A program made the position numbers and the translations under genes. A stretch of DNA of 14,466 bases from assembly GCA_927911235.1 (NCBI GenBank), contig CAKMOY010000047.1:1-14466 (forward strand). The letters run 5' to 3'. This DNA is from an uncultured Moraxella sp. (lineage in GTDB: Bacteria; Pseudomonadota; Gammaproteobacteria; Pseudomonadales; Moraxellaceae). Below are positions 8,201 through 14,466 of the stretch, piece by piece. How positions within the stretch are numbered: position 1 is the stretch's first letter; each line of letters starts with the position of its first letter. The notes below the pieces were generated by a model. That model did no database searches and was not told the DNA's origin. It was given only the letters and a program-made list of their open reading frames with translations.

Positions 8201-8429
8201 TTCAGGTAGCCAAAATGCCATTGGTACGTCTGTGTTGGGCGGTGTTGTGAGTGCCACGATTTTGGGTGTGTTCTTTATCCCAATGTTCTATGTGTGGGTT
8301 CGCTCAATCATTAAAGCTAAAGAACCAAATGACACCAATAATCCAAACAGTGCAAACGGCTCAAACCATGTGGTTTTGTCAAAAGACAACACAACATTAC
8401 ATGAGCCAATCAATCATACCAATCATTAA
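5208..8429 (+). CDS. acrB: RND multidrug efflux transporter (AcrB/MexB type)
   Basis: This encodes a 1073-residue, 12-TM inner-membrane proton/drug antiporter of the HAE1 RND family. It exports hydrophobic drugs, dyes and detergents from the periplasm through the tripartite complex. The start MSRFFIDRPIFAWVIA is canonical. An AGGGGA ribosome-binding site (5197-5202) precedes the ATG by 5 bases. Proton-relay residues are present: Asp408-Asp409 in LLVDDAIVVVENVERI, Lys943 in GLSAKNAILIIEFAKE, and Thr980 in RPIIMTSLAFG. Two periplasmic porter loops lie after TM1 and TM7, the second following FLPEEDQGMLM. Oddities are a run of seven serines at residues 79-85, encoded with mixed codons, and a polar Asn-rich tail (KEPNDTNNPNSANGSNH) past the last TM segment. 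The frame is intact, in contrast to the adaptor upstream, with which it is surely co-transcribed. Confidence 0.96.
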   Translation: MSRFFIDRPIFAWVIAMLIMLMGVLAIFKLPIEQYPRIAPPTVTVSATYPGASAQTIEDTVTQIIEQQMKGLDGLMYMSSSSSSSGAAQVTLTFENGTDPDTAQVQVQNKLQAATSSLPEMVQRMGVSVNKSSSGFLMVMGFLSEDGSMDRSDIADYVNSNVVDQLSRVEGVGSVNVFGSAYSMRIWLDPAKLRTYSLMPSDVVSAIQAQNTQVSAGQVGQQPTSNDRQVINATVNLQSLLQTPEQFRNIILKSTNDGATVRLGDVAKVEIGSESYSVLSMYNGKEAAGVGISLASGANALDTREAVEAKINELKPNFPAGMSVVVPYDTTPFVRLSIEQVVHTLVEAIVLVFLVMFLFLQSWRATIIPTLAVPVVLLGTFGILYVLGFSINVLTMFALVLSIGLLVDDAIVVVENVERILEEDPNISVVDATRESMREIGKVVIGIALILSAVFIPMAFFGGSTGVIYRQFSITLITSMVLSAIVALIFTPALCATILKRSKNHDKHGEGQTGFFAWFNRSFYNVSKKYENFVGKSIKVKWLYAIGYVVVIAIMSLVFLRIPSSFLPEEDQGMLMTLVQLPAGSSQAETQAVIDKVTTYYQTQEKDNVDGIFAVNGFSFAGQGQNMGLAFIRLKDWENRTGDANKAQAIAGRAMGYFMTQVNEAQVFALAPPAIQGMGTATGFDLQLQDAGNVGHEKLLEARNMLLGMAAQSKDVTSVRPNGLEDSSQLKVNVDYETANSMGVAPSTINSVLSTAWGSSYVNNFLDRGRVKKVYLQGEADSRTTPEDINKWYVRNNQGDMIPFSSFATTEWQYGSPNLTRYNSLSSMNLQGSAAPGKSTGEAMAAMEAMIAKLPQGISHEWTGLSLEERKSGAQAPMLYAISILVIFLCLAALYESWSIPFAVLLVVPLGILGALLFTGGRGLSNDIYLQVGLLTVVGLSAKNAILIIEFAKERQDAGHNLFDSVTVAARQRLRPIIMTSLAFGIGVVPLFLATGAGSGSQNAIGTSVLGGVVSATILGVFFIPMFYVWVRSIIKAKEPNDTNNPNSANGSNHVVLSKDNTTLHEPINHTNH

Positions 8430-8465
8430 AGTGATGAATTTGATTGACAAAATAAGGTAAAATAT

Positions 8466-8501
8466 AAAAAAAATGGTTTAATCAAGATTAAGCCATTTTT
8501 T
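8466..8501 (+). terminator. Terminator-like hairpin between acrB and oprM
   Basis: An A-rich left arm (ending ATGGTTTAAT, 8473-8482) pairs with ATTAAGCCAT (8487-8496) around CAAG, with a single T-G wobble. The right arm runs into TTTTTT. This has the form of an intrinsic terminator. It sits 37 bases after the acrB stop and 40 bases before the oprM start, so it may attenuate oprM relative to acrAB. Confidence 0.7.
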
Positions 8502-8540
8502 GCTAACAGAATTTATAAAACATATTAGGAAAATGACAAT

Positions 8541-10058
8541 ATGAACGTCTTAAATCCCTTAAAAATCGGTAGCCTTAGCGTATTGTTTATCAGCTTAACC
8601 GCTTGTCAAGCCATTCCAAAAGCCAAAACCGACCCTGTGGTCGCCCAACCGAACCTGCCTATCAATACTGCTTATGCCGTTTATGACAATCAAACCGTGA
8701 GCAATGCCGAAGCCAAAAGCATCGCAGGGCAACGCTGGCAAGATTTTTATACCGACAATAATTTAAAACAACTGATTGCAATCGCCCTTGAAAATAACAA
8801 AGATATTCAAAGTGCGGTTTTAAGCATTCAAAAAGCCCGTGCCGCTTACCAAATCAGCGATAATAGCAACATTCCAACCGTGGGCGTATCAGGCTCAATG
8901 GGTTATGGTGCAAGTGAAGCACAAGACAAAAACCCAAGCGAAAGCTATAATGTTGGCTTGTCTATGTCGTCGTATGAGTTTGATTTTTGGGGCAAAATTG
9001 CCAATCAAAAAGAATCTGCTTTACAAAGCTATTTTGCAACAGGGGCAGCTAAAGACACCGCCCAAATCAGCTTAATTAGCAGTATCGCCCAAAGTTATGT
9101 GGCGTATAGCTACAACATTGCCAAATTACAATTGGCATTAGACACGCTAAAAACTCGTGAAGAATCGTTAAACATTAACAAAAAACGCTTTCAAGCAGGT
9201 TTGGACTCAGAATTGACCAGCGTACAAGCCCAATCATTGGTAGATTCTACCAAAATCAGCATTGCCAATTTACAAACCGCTTTATTACAAAACCAAAATG
9301 CGTTACGCCAGTTGGTCGGCACAGAGTTTAACAATGCTTTGTTGCCAAAAGCTCCTGTCAAATCTATCACCAACAACAAGATTTTTAGCACAGGTTTGCC
9401 AAGCGATTTGTTATATTATCGCCCAGACATTCGCCAAGCCGAATATAACCTAAAAGCCAAAGGGGCGGATATTGCGGTGGCTCGTGCCAACTTTTTCCCA
9501 AGTATCAGCTTGTCAGCAAATACAGGCACGGCAAGCAGTGATTTGTCAAACTTGTTCAAGTCTGGCACATTTAGCTGGGGCATTACGCCAAGTGTGAGTA
9601 TTCCGATTTTTAATCGTAATTTGGGCGTACAACATGAAGTTGCCGAAATTGATGAAAAAATTGCGTTAAGCAGTTATGAAAAAACCATTCAGACCGCTTT
9701 TAAAGAAGTCAATGACGTGCTTGCCACTCGTGCGACCTTAAACCAAAAAATTGCAGGCTATGAAAGCATGAAACAAGCCAACGCCAAAAGCTTGAACATT
9801 GCTAACGCACGTTTTAAAGCAGGCTTGGACAATTATTTAGGCGTGCTAGATGCCATGCGTAGCCAATATTCTGCCGAAGAAAGTCTATTAACCGCACAAC
9901 AAGACATGATTAACAGTCAAATTGAACTGTATCAAGTACTAGGCGGTGGGGTGAATACAGATGTTGCACTAGAAACACCAAAAAGCACGCCAAATGCGGT
10001 GGATAAAGCCAAACAATTGGCAAATAAAGACCAAAAGCGAAAAAATAAAAAAACTTAA
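8541..10058 (+). CDS. oprM: Outer-membrane efflux channel lipoprotein (OprM/NodT type)
   Basis: This encodes a 505-residue TolC-like channel of the OprM/NodT family, the outer-membrane exit duct of the RND pump. The signal peptide is MNVLNPLKIGSLSVLFISLTAC with lipobox LTAC (Cys22), so the mature protein is probably a lipoprotein. Two repeated outer-membrane efflux domains are visible. The first is around residues 60-260, with NNKDIQSAVLSIQKARAAYQ. The second is around 290-470, with YYRPDIRQAEYNLKAKGADIAVARANFFPSISL split across its start, and RFKAGLDNYLGVLDA. The C-terminus is a Lys/Asn-rich tail (KDQKRKNKKT). AGGA at 8527-8530 is the likely ribosome-binding site. A four-codon mini-frame ATG ACA ATA TGA (8533-8544) overlaps the start. 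The gene ends before a strong bidirectional terminator. The frame is intact. Confidence 0.94.
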   Translation: MNVLNPLKIGSLSVLFISLTACQAIPKAKTDPVVAQPNLPINTAYAVYDNQTVSNAEAKSIAGQRWQDFYTDNNLKQLIAIALENNKDIQSAVLSIQKARAAYQISDNSNIPTVGVSGSMGYGASEAQDKNPSESYNVGLSMSSYEFDFWGKIANQKESALQSYFATGAAKDTAQISLISSIAQSYVAYSYNIAKLQLALDTLKTREESLNINKKRFQAGLDSELTSVQAQSLVDSTKISIANLQTALLQNQNALRQLVGTEFNNALLPKAPVKSITNNKIFSTGLPSDLLYYRPDIRQAEYNLKAKGADIAVARANFFPSISLSANTGTASSDLSNLFKSGTFSWGITPSVSIPIFNRNLGVQHEVAEIDEKIALSSYEKTIQTAFKEVNDVLATRATLNQKIAGYESMKQANAKSLNIANARFKAGLDNYLGVLDAMRSQYSAEESLLTAQQDMINSQIELYQVLGGGVNTDVALETPKSTPNAVDKAKQLANKDQKRKNKKT

Positions 10059-10065
10059 AAAAAAT

Positions 10066-10099
10066 AAAAATGTTCGTTAAATTAACGAACGTTTTTTTT
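10066..10099. terminator. Bidirectional terminator, oprM / thioesterase
   Basis: GTTCGTTAA (10072-10080) and TTAACGAAC (10082-10090) form a near-continuous palindrome flanked by an A-run on the left and T8 (10092-10099) on the right. It lies between two convergent genes and gives a U-tract in either direction, so it probably ends both transcripts. Confidence 0.85.
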
Positions 10100-10100
10100 A

Positions 10101-10700
10101 TTAAAACGCATAACTGGCAATGCCATGCGCGATCGGCTTGCCTGTATCATCCGCCAACATCATTCGCACCGTACAGCCCTTTCGCCCCATACGGATAATC
10201 TCGCCTGTGGACGCATAAAACGCCCCACGCCCCACCGCCAAATAATCAATGCGTAAATCCACCGTTGCCACTTTCATCACTTTTTTGGTAAGTTCGTCAA
10301 ATGTGCCTTGCCTCCGTTTAAAAATCTCGTACATGGCAATCACACCGCCCAACGTATCAAGTACAGTTGCTGAAACGCCACCATGCAAAATTTGATAATT
10401 GACATTGCCAATCAAATCAGGCGTTGAAACGGTTTTTCCAGTGATTTGTTCGGTTGTATTGTCAAAATTAAACACGGTATTGGTTAATTTTAAAAATGGG
10501 CTATGGCTCATGATTTCGGCAAGTTGATGACCGACTTCGTGCAGATTTTCGCTAAAATTTAGCGGATTGTCATTTTGGTTTTGCAACATTGGATTGCGGA
10601 TATTTACCAACTCTTGTTCATTAGTTAAATCGGAATGTTCGTCTTTTTCTTCAATAAAATCAACGTCTAAAATAGCGGTGGTGGGTGTTTTGTTTGGCAT
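10101..10700 (-). CDS. Hotdog-fold thioesterase (PaaI/YigI-like)
   Basis: This encodes a 199-residue protein with a PaaI-type hotdog domain in its C-terminal two thirds (about residues 55-199). The signature is ILHGGVSATVLDTLGG at 104-119, with His106-Gly-Gly and Asp115, the region holding the helix and active site of acyl-CoA thioesterases. DLRIDYLAVGRG and the end GIASYAF match the later strands. The N-terminal 50 residues are polar and probably disordered. Overall form resembles the YigI/YiiD-like acyl-CoA thioesterases, but the substrate cannot be read from sequence. The start at ATG 10698-10700 has no clear ribosome-binding site. The next in-frame Met (residue 38) would also retain the domain, so the start is uncertain. 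The gene is convergent with oprM and divergent from hemB, with overlapping promoters. Confidence 0.82.
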   Translation of the reverse strand: MPNKTPTTAILDVDFIEEKDEHSDLTNEQELVNIRNPMLQNQNDNPLNFSENLHEVGHQLAEIMSHSPFLKLTNTVFNFDNTTEQITGKTVSTPDLIGNVNYQILHGGVSATVLDTLGGVIAMYEIFKRRQGTFDELTKKVMKVATVDLRIDYLAVGRGAFYASTGEIIRMGRKGCTVRMMLADDTGKPIAHGIASYAF

Positions 10701-10715
10701 GGTATCGTCTTTTGA

Positions 10716-10730
10716 TTATCTTTAAGATAA
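10716..10730. promoter_or_regulatory. 15-bp palindrome, candidate operator
   Basis: TTATCTT and AAGATAA are perfect inverted 7-mers about a single central T. The site lies 16 bases upstream of the thioesterase start and overlaps its predicted transcription start. It suits a dimeric regulator better than a hairpin because there is no loop. The regulator is unknown. Confidence 0.35.
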
Positions 10731-10731
10731 A

Positions 10732-10760
10732 ATTTAAAAAATATATCTAAAATATGTTAA
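10732..10760 (-). promoter_or_regulatory. Candidate thioesterase promoter
   Basis: On the minus strand, TTAACA (10755-10760) and TTAAAT (10732-10737) are separated by exactly 17 bp. The -10 is a moderate match. The predicted start would fall near 10725, within the palindrome at 10716-10730. Confidence 0.35.
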
Positions 10761-10763
10761 AAT
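10755..10763 (+). promoter_or_regulatory. Candidate extended -10 of hemB
   Basis: TGTTAAAAT is an extended -10 (TGn then TAAAAT), 76 bases before the hemB ATG. No good -35 lies upstream in the A/T run. It overlaps the -35 of the opposing thioesterase promoter, so the two genes may compete for polymerase. Confidence 0.4.
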
Positions 10764-10806
10764 AGCACGCAGAAAAATTGATTGTAACTTTCTTAACAAC
10801 TTTTAA

Positions 10807-11847
<1,041 letters not shown>

Positions 11848-11878
11848 TTAATTTAACAAGTTTAATGATTTTAATCAT

Positions 11879-11905
11879 AAATATTGAAATATTTTGCAAT
11901 ATTTT
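11879..11905 (+). terminator. Weak hairpin after hemB
   Basis: AAATATTG (11879-11886) and CAATATTT (11897-11904) are inverted around a 10-base loop and followed by TTGTAAAA. The stem has a single G-C pair, so it is a poor terminator. It is the only candidate after hemB. Confidence 0.25.
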
Positions 11906-12121
11906 TGTAAAATGACTAAAAAAATTTGTAATTTTGTGGTTTAATATACAAGTTTTTTATGACACCATTTTTTAATTTTATGTTTTCAATTTTATGAAAT
12001 GTAAACTTTCTCAAACTCAAATGCTTAATTTGCGAACGATGTCAATTATTTTGGCAGCGTTTTCTTATTGATTAAAAGACCGTTGAACTTTTGTTTGGCA
12101 GTTTTTGTGTTTTTATATTTT

Positions 12122-12127
12122 TATAAT
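12122..12127 (+). promoter_or_regulatory. Candidate -10 box of pckG
   Basis: TATAAT stands about 142 bases before the pckG start. TTGGCA (12095-12100) is a fair -35 but is 21 bp away. If used, the message would carry a leader of about 135 nt containing the repeats at 12132-12218. Confidence 0.3.
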
Positions 12128-12131
12128 AGTC

Positions 12132-12218
12132 AAAGCAATTTGTTTTAAGACAAGGAAAACGAGCGAAATTGTACAAATAGTACTATGAGCGAGTTTGACG
12201 CAGTATTAAAGCAAATTG
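12132..12218 (+). repeat. Repeat-bearing pckG leader segment
   Basis: AAAGCAATTTG (12132-12142) recurs with one change as AAAGCAAATTG (12208-12218). Between them, GAGCGA occurs twice (12161-12166 and 12187-12192), bracketing GTACAAATAGTAC (12171-12183), an inverted repeat of GTAC around AAATA. The nested symmetry sets this segment apart from its AT-rich surroundings. It may be an operator, a structured leader or a copy of a dispersed repeat. The sequence alone does not decide. Confidence 0.35.
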
Positions 12219-12268
12219 ACAAGACTATCGTTTATATTTTATATATTTTCTTTACCAGTGGAGCTTTT

Positions 12269-14107
12269 ATGAGCATTGCTATTAACACCCCAGATTATGT
12301 AAAACATCAAGGCATTATTGATTTTGTCCAAAAAATCGCTGATTTAGCCAAACCTGCTCGTGTGGAGTGGTGCGATGGCTCGGAAGAAGAAGACCAACGC
12401 TTGCTTGGCATGATGTGCGACAACGGCATGATGACTAAGTTAAACGAAGAAAAATACCCAAATTCGTACCTAGCTTGCTCGCACCCTAGCGATGTCGCTC
12501 GTGTGGAAGGTCGTACTTTTATTTGTAGCGAAAAACAGATTGACGCAGGGGCAACGAACAACTGGGAAGACCCAGCCAAAATGCGTGAAACGTTAAACGG
12601 ATTGTTTGACGGCTGTATGGCAGGTCGTACCATGTACGTTGTGCCGTTTAGCATGGGGCCACTTGGTAGCCATATCGCTCATATCGGTATTGAATTGTCG
12701 GATTCGCCTTATGTTGTTGTTAATATGAAACGCATGGCGCGTATGGGTAAAGCGGTATTTGACGTGCTTGGCACAGATGGCGAATTTGTTCCTTGCGTAC
12801 ATTCAGTTGGCAAACCGCTTGCCGAAGGCGAACAAGATGTAAAATGGCCTTGTAACGATGAAAAATACATTGTGCATTATCCAGAAACTCGTGAAATTTG
12901 GTCGTTTGGTTCTGGTTATGGTGGTAATGCGTTGCTTGGTAAAAAATGCTTGGCGTTGCGTATTGCGTCTGTGATGGGACGTGAACAAGGTTGGCTAGCT
13001 GAACATATGTTGATTCTTGGTGTTACCAATCCACAAGGCGAAAAACATTACGTTGCTGCCGCTTTCCCATCTGCGTGCGGTAAAACCAACTTTGCCATGT
13101 TAATCCCACCTACAGGTTATGAAGGTTGGAAAGTAGAAACCGTTGGCGATGATATTGCGTGGATTAAGCCAAATAAAGATGGTCGTTTTTATGCGATTAA
13201 CCCAGAAGCAGGCTTTTTTGGCGTTGCACCCGGTACATCAAACGCAACCAACCCAACTTGTATGCAAACTTTAACCAAAGACGTGATTTTTACTAACGTT
13301 GCTTTAACTGATGACGGTAGCGTTTGGTGGGAAGGCAAATCAAAAGAAGCCCCAGCACATTTGATTGATTGGCAAGGCAACGACTGGACACCTGACTGCG
13401 GTCGCAAAGCGGCTCACCCAAATGCTCGCTTTACCGTATCGGCAAGCAACTGCCCAATTATTGACAAAGATTGGGAAAATCCAAACGGTGTGCCGATTTC
13501 TGCGTTTATTTTTGGTGGTCGCCGTGCGGATACTGTGCCGTTGGTGGTGGAAAGTTTTGACTGGGTAGACGGCGTGTATAAAGCCGCTACCATGGGTTCT
13601 GAAGTTACCGCCGCCGCTGAAGGCAAGCAAGGTATCGTGCGTAGAGACCCATTTGCGATGTTGCCATTTACAGGCTATAACATGGGCGATTATTTTAACC
13701 ATTGGTTAAACATGGGCGAAACCATTGCCAAAGTTGCTGAACAAAACGGCAACCAATTGCCAAAAATCTTTAACGTAAACTGGTTTAGACGTGATGAAAA
13801 CGGCAAATTCGCTTGGGACGGCTATGGTCAAAATATGCGTGTGCTTGAGTGGATTTTACAACGTGCGACAGGCAAAGGCAATGCGGTGGAAACGCCAATC
13901 GGCTATATGCCAACCTATGACGATTTAAACTGGAATGGTTTAGAGTTTAGTCAAGCACAATTTGAAACGGTAACAAGCCTTGACAAAGCCAAATGGGAAG
14001 AAGAACTTGCCAGCCATGATGAGTTGTTTGAAAAGCTAGGCTCGCAAGTGCCTGAAGCGTTAAAACAAGCTCGTAAAGCGACAGGTGAACGTGTTGCAAA
14101 AATATAA
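12269..14107 (+). CDS. pckG: Phosphoenolpyruvate carboxykinase (GTP)
   Basis: This encodes a 612-residue GTP-dependent PEP carboxykinase, which converts oxaloacetate to PEP for gluconeogenesis in the cytoplasm. Key features in order are [13 protein letters not shown], the substrate/metal region around [19 protein letters not shown], and the nucleotide-binding P-loop [10 protein letters not shown] (residues 265-274). That loop holds the hyper-reactive Cys270 and Lys272 that mark the GTP form. [14 protein letters not shown] (413-426) follows, then [19 protein letters not shown] near the C-terminus. The size is right for the GTP class; the ATP enzymes are near 540 residues and differ in sequence. 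I chose the ATG at 12269 because GGAG (12260-12263) precedes it and [16 protein letters not shown] begins as the family does. No terminator is visible in the 71 bases before the mobile element. Confidence 0.96.
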   Translation: MSIAINTPDYVKHQGIIDFVQKIADLAKPARVEWCDGSEEEDQRLLGMMCDNGMMTKLNEEKYPNSYLACSHPSDVARVEGRTFICSEKQIDAGATNNWEDPAKMRETLNGLFDGCMAGRTMYVVPFSMGPLGSHIAHIGIELSDSPYVVVNMKRMARMGKAVFDVLGTDGEFVPCVHSVGKPLAEGEQDVKWPCNDEKYIVHYPETREIWSFGSGYGGNALLGKKCLALRIASVMGREQGWLAEHMLILGVTNPQGEKHYVAAAFPSACGKTNFAMLIPPTGYEGWKVETVGDDIAWIKPNKDGRFYAINPEAGFFGVAPGTSNATNPTCMQTLTKDVIFTNVALTDDGSVWWEGKSKEAPAHLIDWQGNDWTPDCGRKAAHPNARFTVSASNCPIIDKDWENPNGVPISAFIFGGRRADTVPLVVESFDWVDGVYKAATMGSEVTAAAEGKQGIVRRDPFAMLPFTGYNMGDYFNHWLNMGETIAKVAEQNGNQLPKIFNVNWFRRDENGKFAWDGYGQNMRVLEWILQRATGKGNAVETPIGYMPTYDDLNWNGLEFSQAQFETVTSLDKAKWEEELASHDELFEKLGSQVPEALKQARKATGERVAKI

Positions 14108-14143
14108 TTGATGTTTAAAATGTAGGAGGTTCATAACTGCTTC

Positions 14144-14172
14144 TTGAAAACTAACTAAATCTACTTTATAAT
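14144..14172 (+). promoter_or_regulatory. Strong promoter of the IS607-like element
   Basis: TTGAAA (14144-14149) and TATAAT (14167-14172) are separated by exactly 17 bp, the best sigma-70 promoter in the window. The predicted transcription start, about 7 bases after the -10, coincides with the ATG at 14179. The message would therefore be leaderless or nearly so. There is no ribosome-binding site before that ATG. Confidence 0.65.
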
Positions 14173-14178
14173 ATCCAA

Positions 14179-14316
14179 ATGAACAGATTAATTAGTATCA
14201 ACGAAGCATCAAAACAACTTGGCGTATCTATCTCAACATTACGCAGATGGGACGAAAGCGGTGTACTTGTTGCCCAAAGAACGCCAAAAGGACACAGACG
14301 TTACGATAAGTACTAG
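14179..14316 (+). pseudogene. tnpA: Truncated IS607 TnpA: MerR-type HTH only
   Basis: The product is 45 residues and ends at TAG 14314-14316. It is the N-terminal winged-helix DNA-binding part of an IS607-family serine recombinase: LISINEASKQLGVSISTLRRW, then RTPKGHRRYD, the wing motif that normally leads into the resolvase domain. That catalytic domain, which carries the active-site serine, is absent. About 15 bases after the stop, TnpB sequence begins in the same frame. An internal deletion joining tnpA to tnpB, with a stop at or near the junction, explains this best. The short product could still bind DNA. Whether it is made is unknown. Confidence 0.8.
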
Positions 14317-14331
14317 AATGACCCTAATAAC

Positions 14332-14466
14332 GTGGACACATCCATCGCCCTAGACCCAACGAATAAACAAGCAACCTACTTTGCAAAGGCTTGCGGTGTG
14401 GCTCGTCTTGCCTATAACTGGGCGTTAGCCGAATGGCAAAACCAATACGAACAAGACAAAAAATAC
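14332..14466 (+). CDS. tnpB: TnpB (IS607-associated RNA-guided nuclease), N-terminus only
   Basis: The 45 codons to the window edge read TSIALDPTNKQATYFAKACG and then VARLAYNWALAEWQNQYEQ. This is the N-terminal helix-turn-strand of TnpB/OrfB proteins, in which the motif ending YNWALAEW is well conserved. TnpB is the transposon-encoded, omega-RNA-guided DNA endonuclease related to Cas12. Its RuvC and zinc-finger parts lie beyond the window. GTG 14332 is the only start codon in frame between the TAG at 14314 and the conserved region. No ribosome-binding site is seen, so the start is uncertain; translation could depend on coupling to the short HTH frame. The gene is partial because the window ends. 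Confidence 0.75.
   Translation, partial: MDTSIALDPTNKQATYFAKACGVARLAYNWALAEWQNQYEQDKKY

Larger units (their letters stand above)
11848..12268. other. Intergenic region, hemB / pckG
   Basis: This 421-bp gap has no gene I can support. It contains a weak AT-rich hairpin after hemB, a TATAAT box and a repeat-bearing leader before pckG, listed separately. The frame of pckG stays open upstream to an ATG at 12185, but the added residues do not match the family. Confidence 0.6.
14108..14466 (+). mobile_element. IS607-like element remnant, runs off the window
   Basis: An IS607-type gene pair begins here: a MerR-like HTH segment of the serine transposase TnpA followed by the start of TnpB. IS607 elements lack terminal inverted repeats, so the left edge cannot be placed exactly; it lies somewhere in 14108-14143. 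The right end and any guide RNA are beyond the window. The catalytic domain of TnpA is missing, so this copy is unlikely to move by itself. Confidence 0.7.

Noticed and set aside
10072..10090. Strong palindrome as a possible attachment site or operator
   Set aside because: Its place between convergent stops, with A and T runs on both sides, is explained by a bidirectional terminator.
12185..12268. In-frame N-terminal extension of pckG by 28 codons from ATG 12185
   Set aside because: No ribosome-binding site precedes it, its residues look like translated AT-rich leader, and the ATG at 12269 has GGAG and a family-like start.

Overview
The window looks like a chromosomal segment of a Moraxellaceae gammaproteobacterium, most likely a Moraxella species. 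The evidence is the AT-rich sequence with AT-rich spacers, a GTP-type PEP carboxykinase (pckG), an Acinetobacter AtfA-like wax ester synthase/DGAT, a zinc-independent type HemB, and an acrA-acrB-oprM efflux locus with its own TetR regulator. This assignment rests on remembered family patterns, not on a search.

Layout. Positions 1-304 are non-coding and carry two hairpins that share a stem core; one is a good terminator for ybaB (minus strand, 305-637). Diverging from ybaB are thiG (811-1598, broken by a frameshift in an A8 tract) and, 27 bp later, a WS/DGAT gene (1626-2981). Convergent with the latter is a tetR-type regulator (minus strand, 2993-3545, also frameshifted). A 334-bp AT-rich intergenic region with operator-like inverted repeats leads to an RND tripartite pump. 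This comprises a periplasmic adaptor lipoprotein (3880-5188, with two frameshifts), an intact RND transporter (5208-8429) and an intact outer-membrane channel lipoprotein (8541-10058). A terminator-like hairpin lies between the last two. After a bidirectional terminator come a hotdog-fold thioesterase (minus strand, 10101-10700), divergent hemB (10840-11847), a 421-bp intergenic region with a repeat-rich pckG leader, and pckG (12269-14107). The right end holds an IS607-like mobile element. Its transposase gene is cut down to a 45-residue MerR-type DNA-binding domain, followed in the same frame, past a TAG stop, by the N-terminus of TnpB, which runs off the window.

How the genes work together. 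TetR, adaptor, RND transporter and OprM-like channel form one regulated drug or detergent efflux system. The regulator and adaptor reading frames are both interrupted, so as written the pump would lack a full-length adaptor and a full-length repressor. HemB (haem), ThiG (thiamine thiazole), PckG (gluconeogenesis), YbaB (nucleoid) and WS/DGAT (neutral lipid) are housekeeping or storage functions.

The most notable pattern is four frame-breaking single-base events, three at A runs and the fourth explicable at one, all between about 970 and 4400. The remaining 10 kb of genes reads cleanly apart from the decayed mobile element. Either the sequence contains indel errors there, or the locus has decayed or varies in phase. 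I found no convincing new defence or other novel system. The HTH/TnpB remnant and the pckG leader repeat are the best candidates for something not fully explained.
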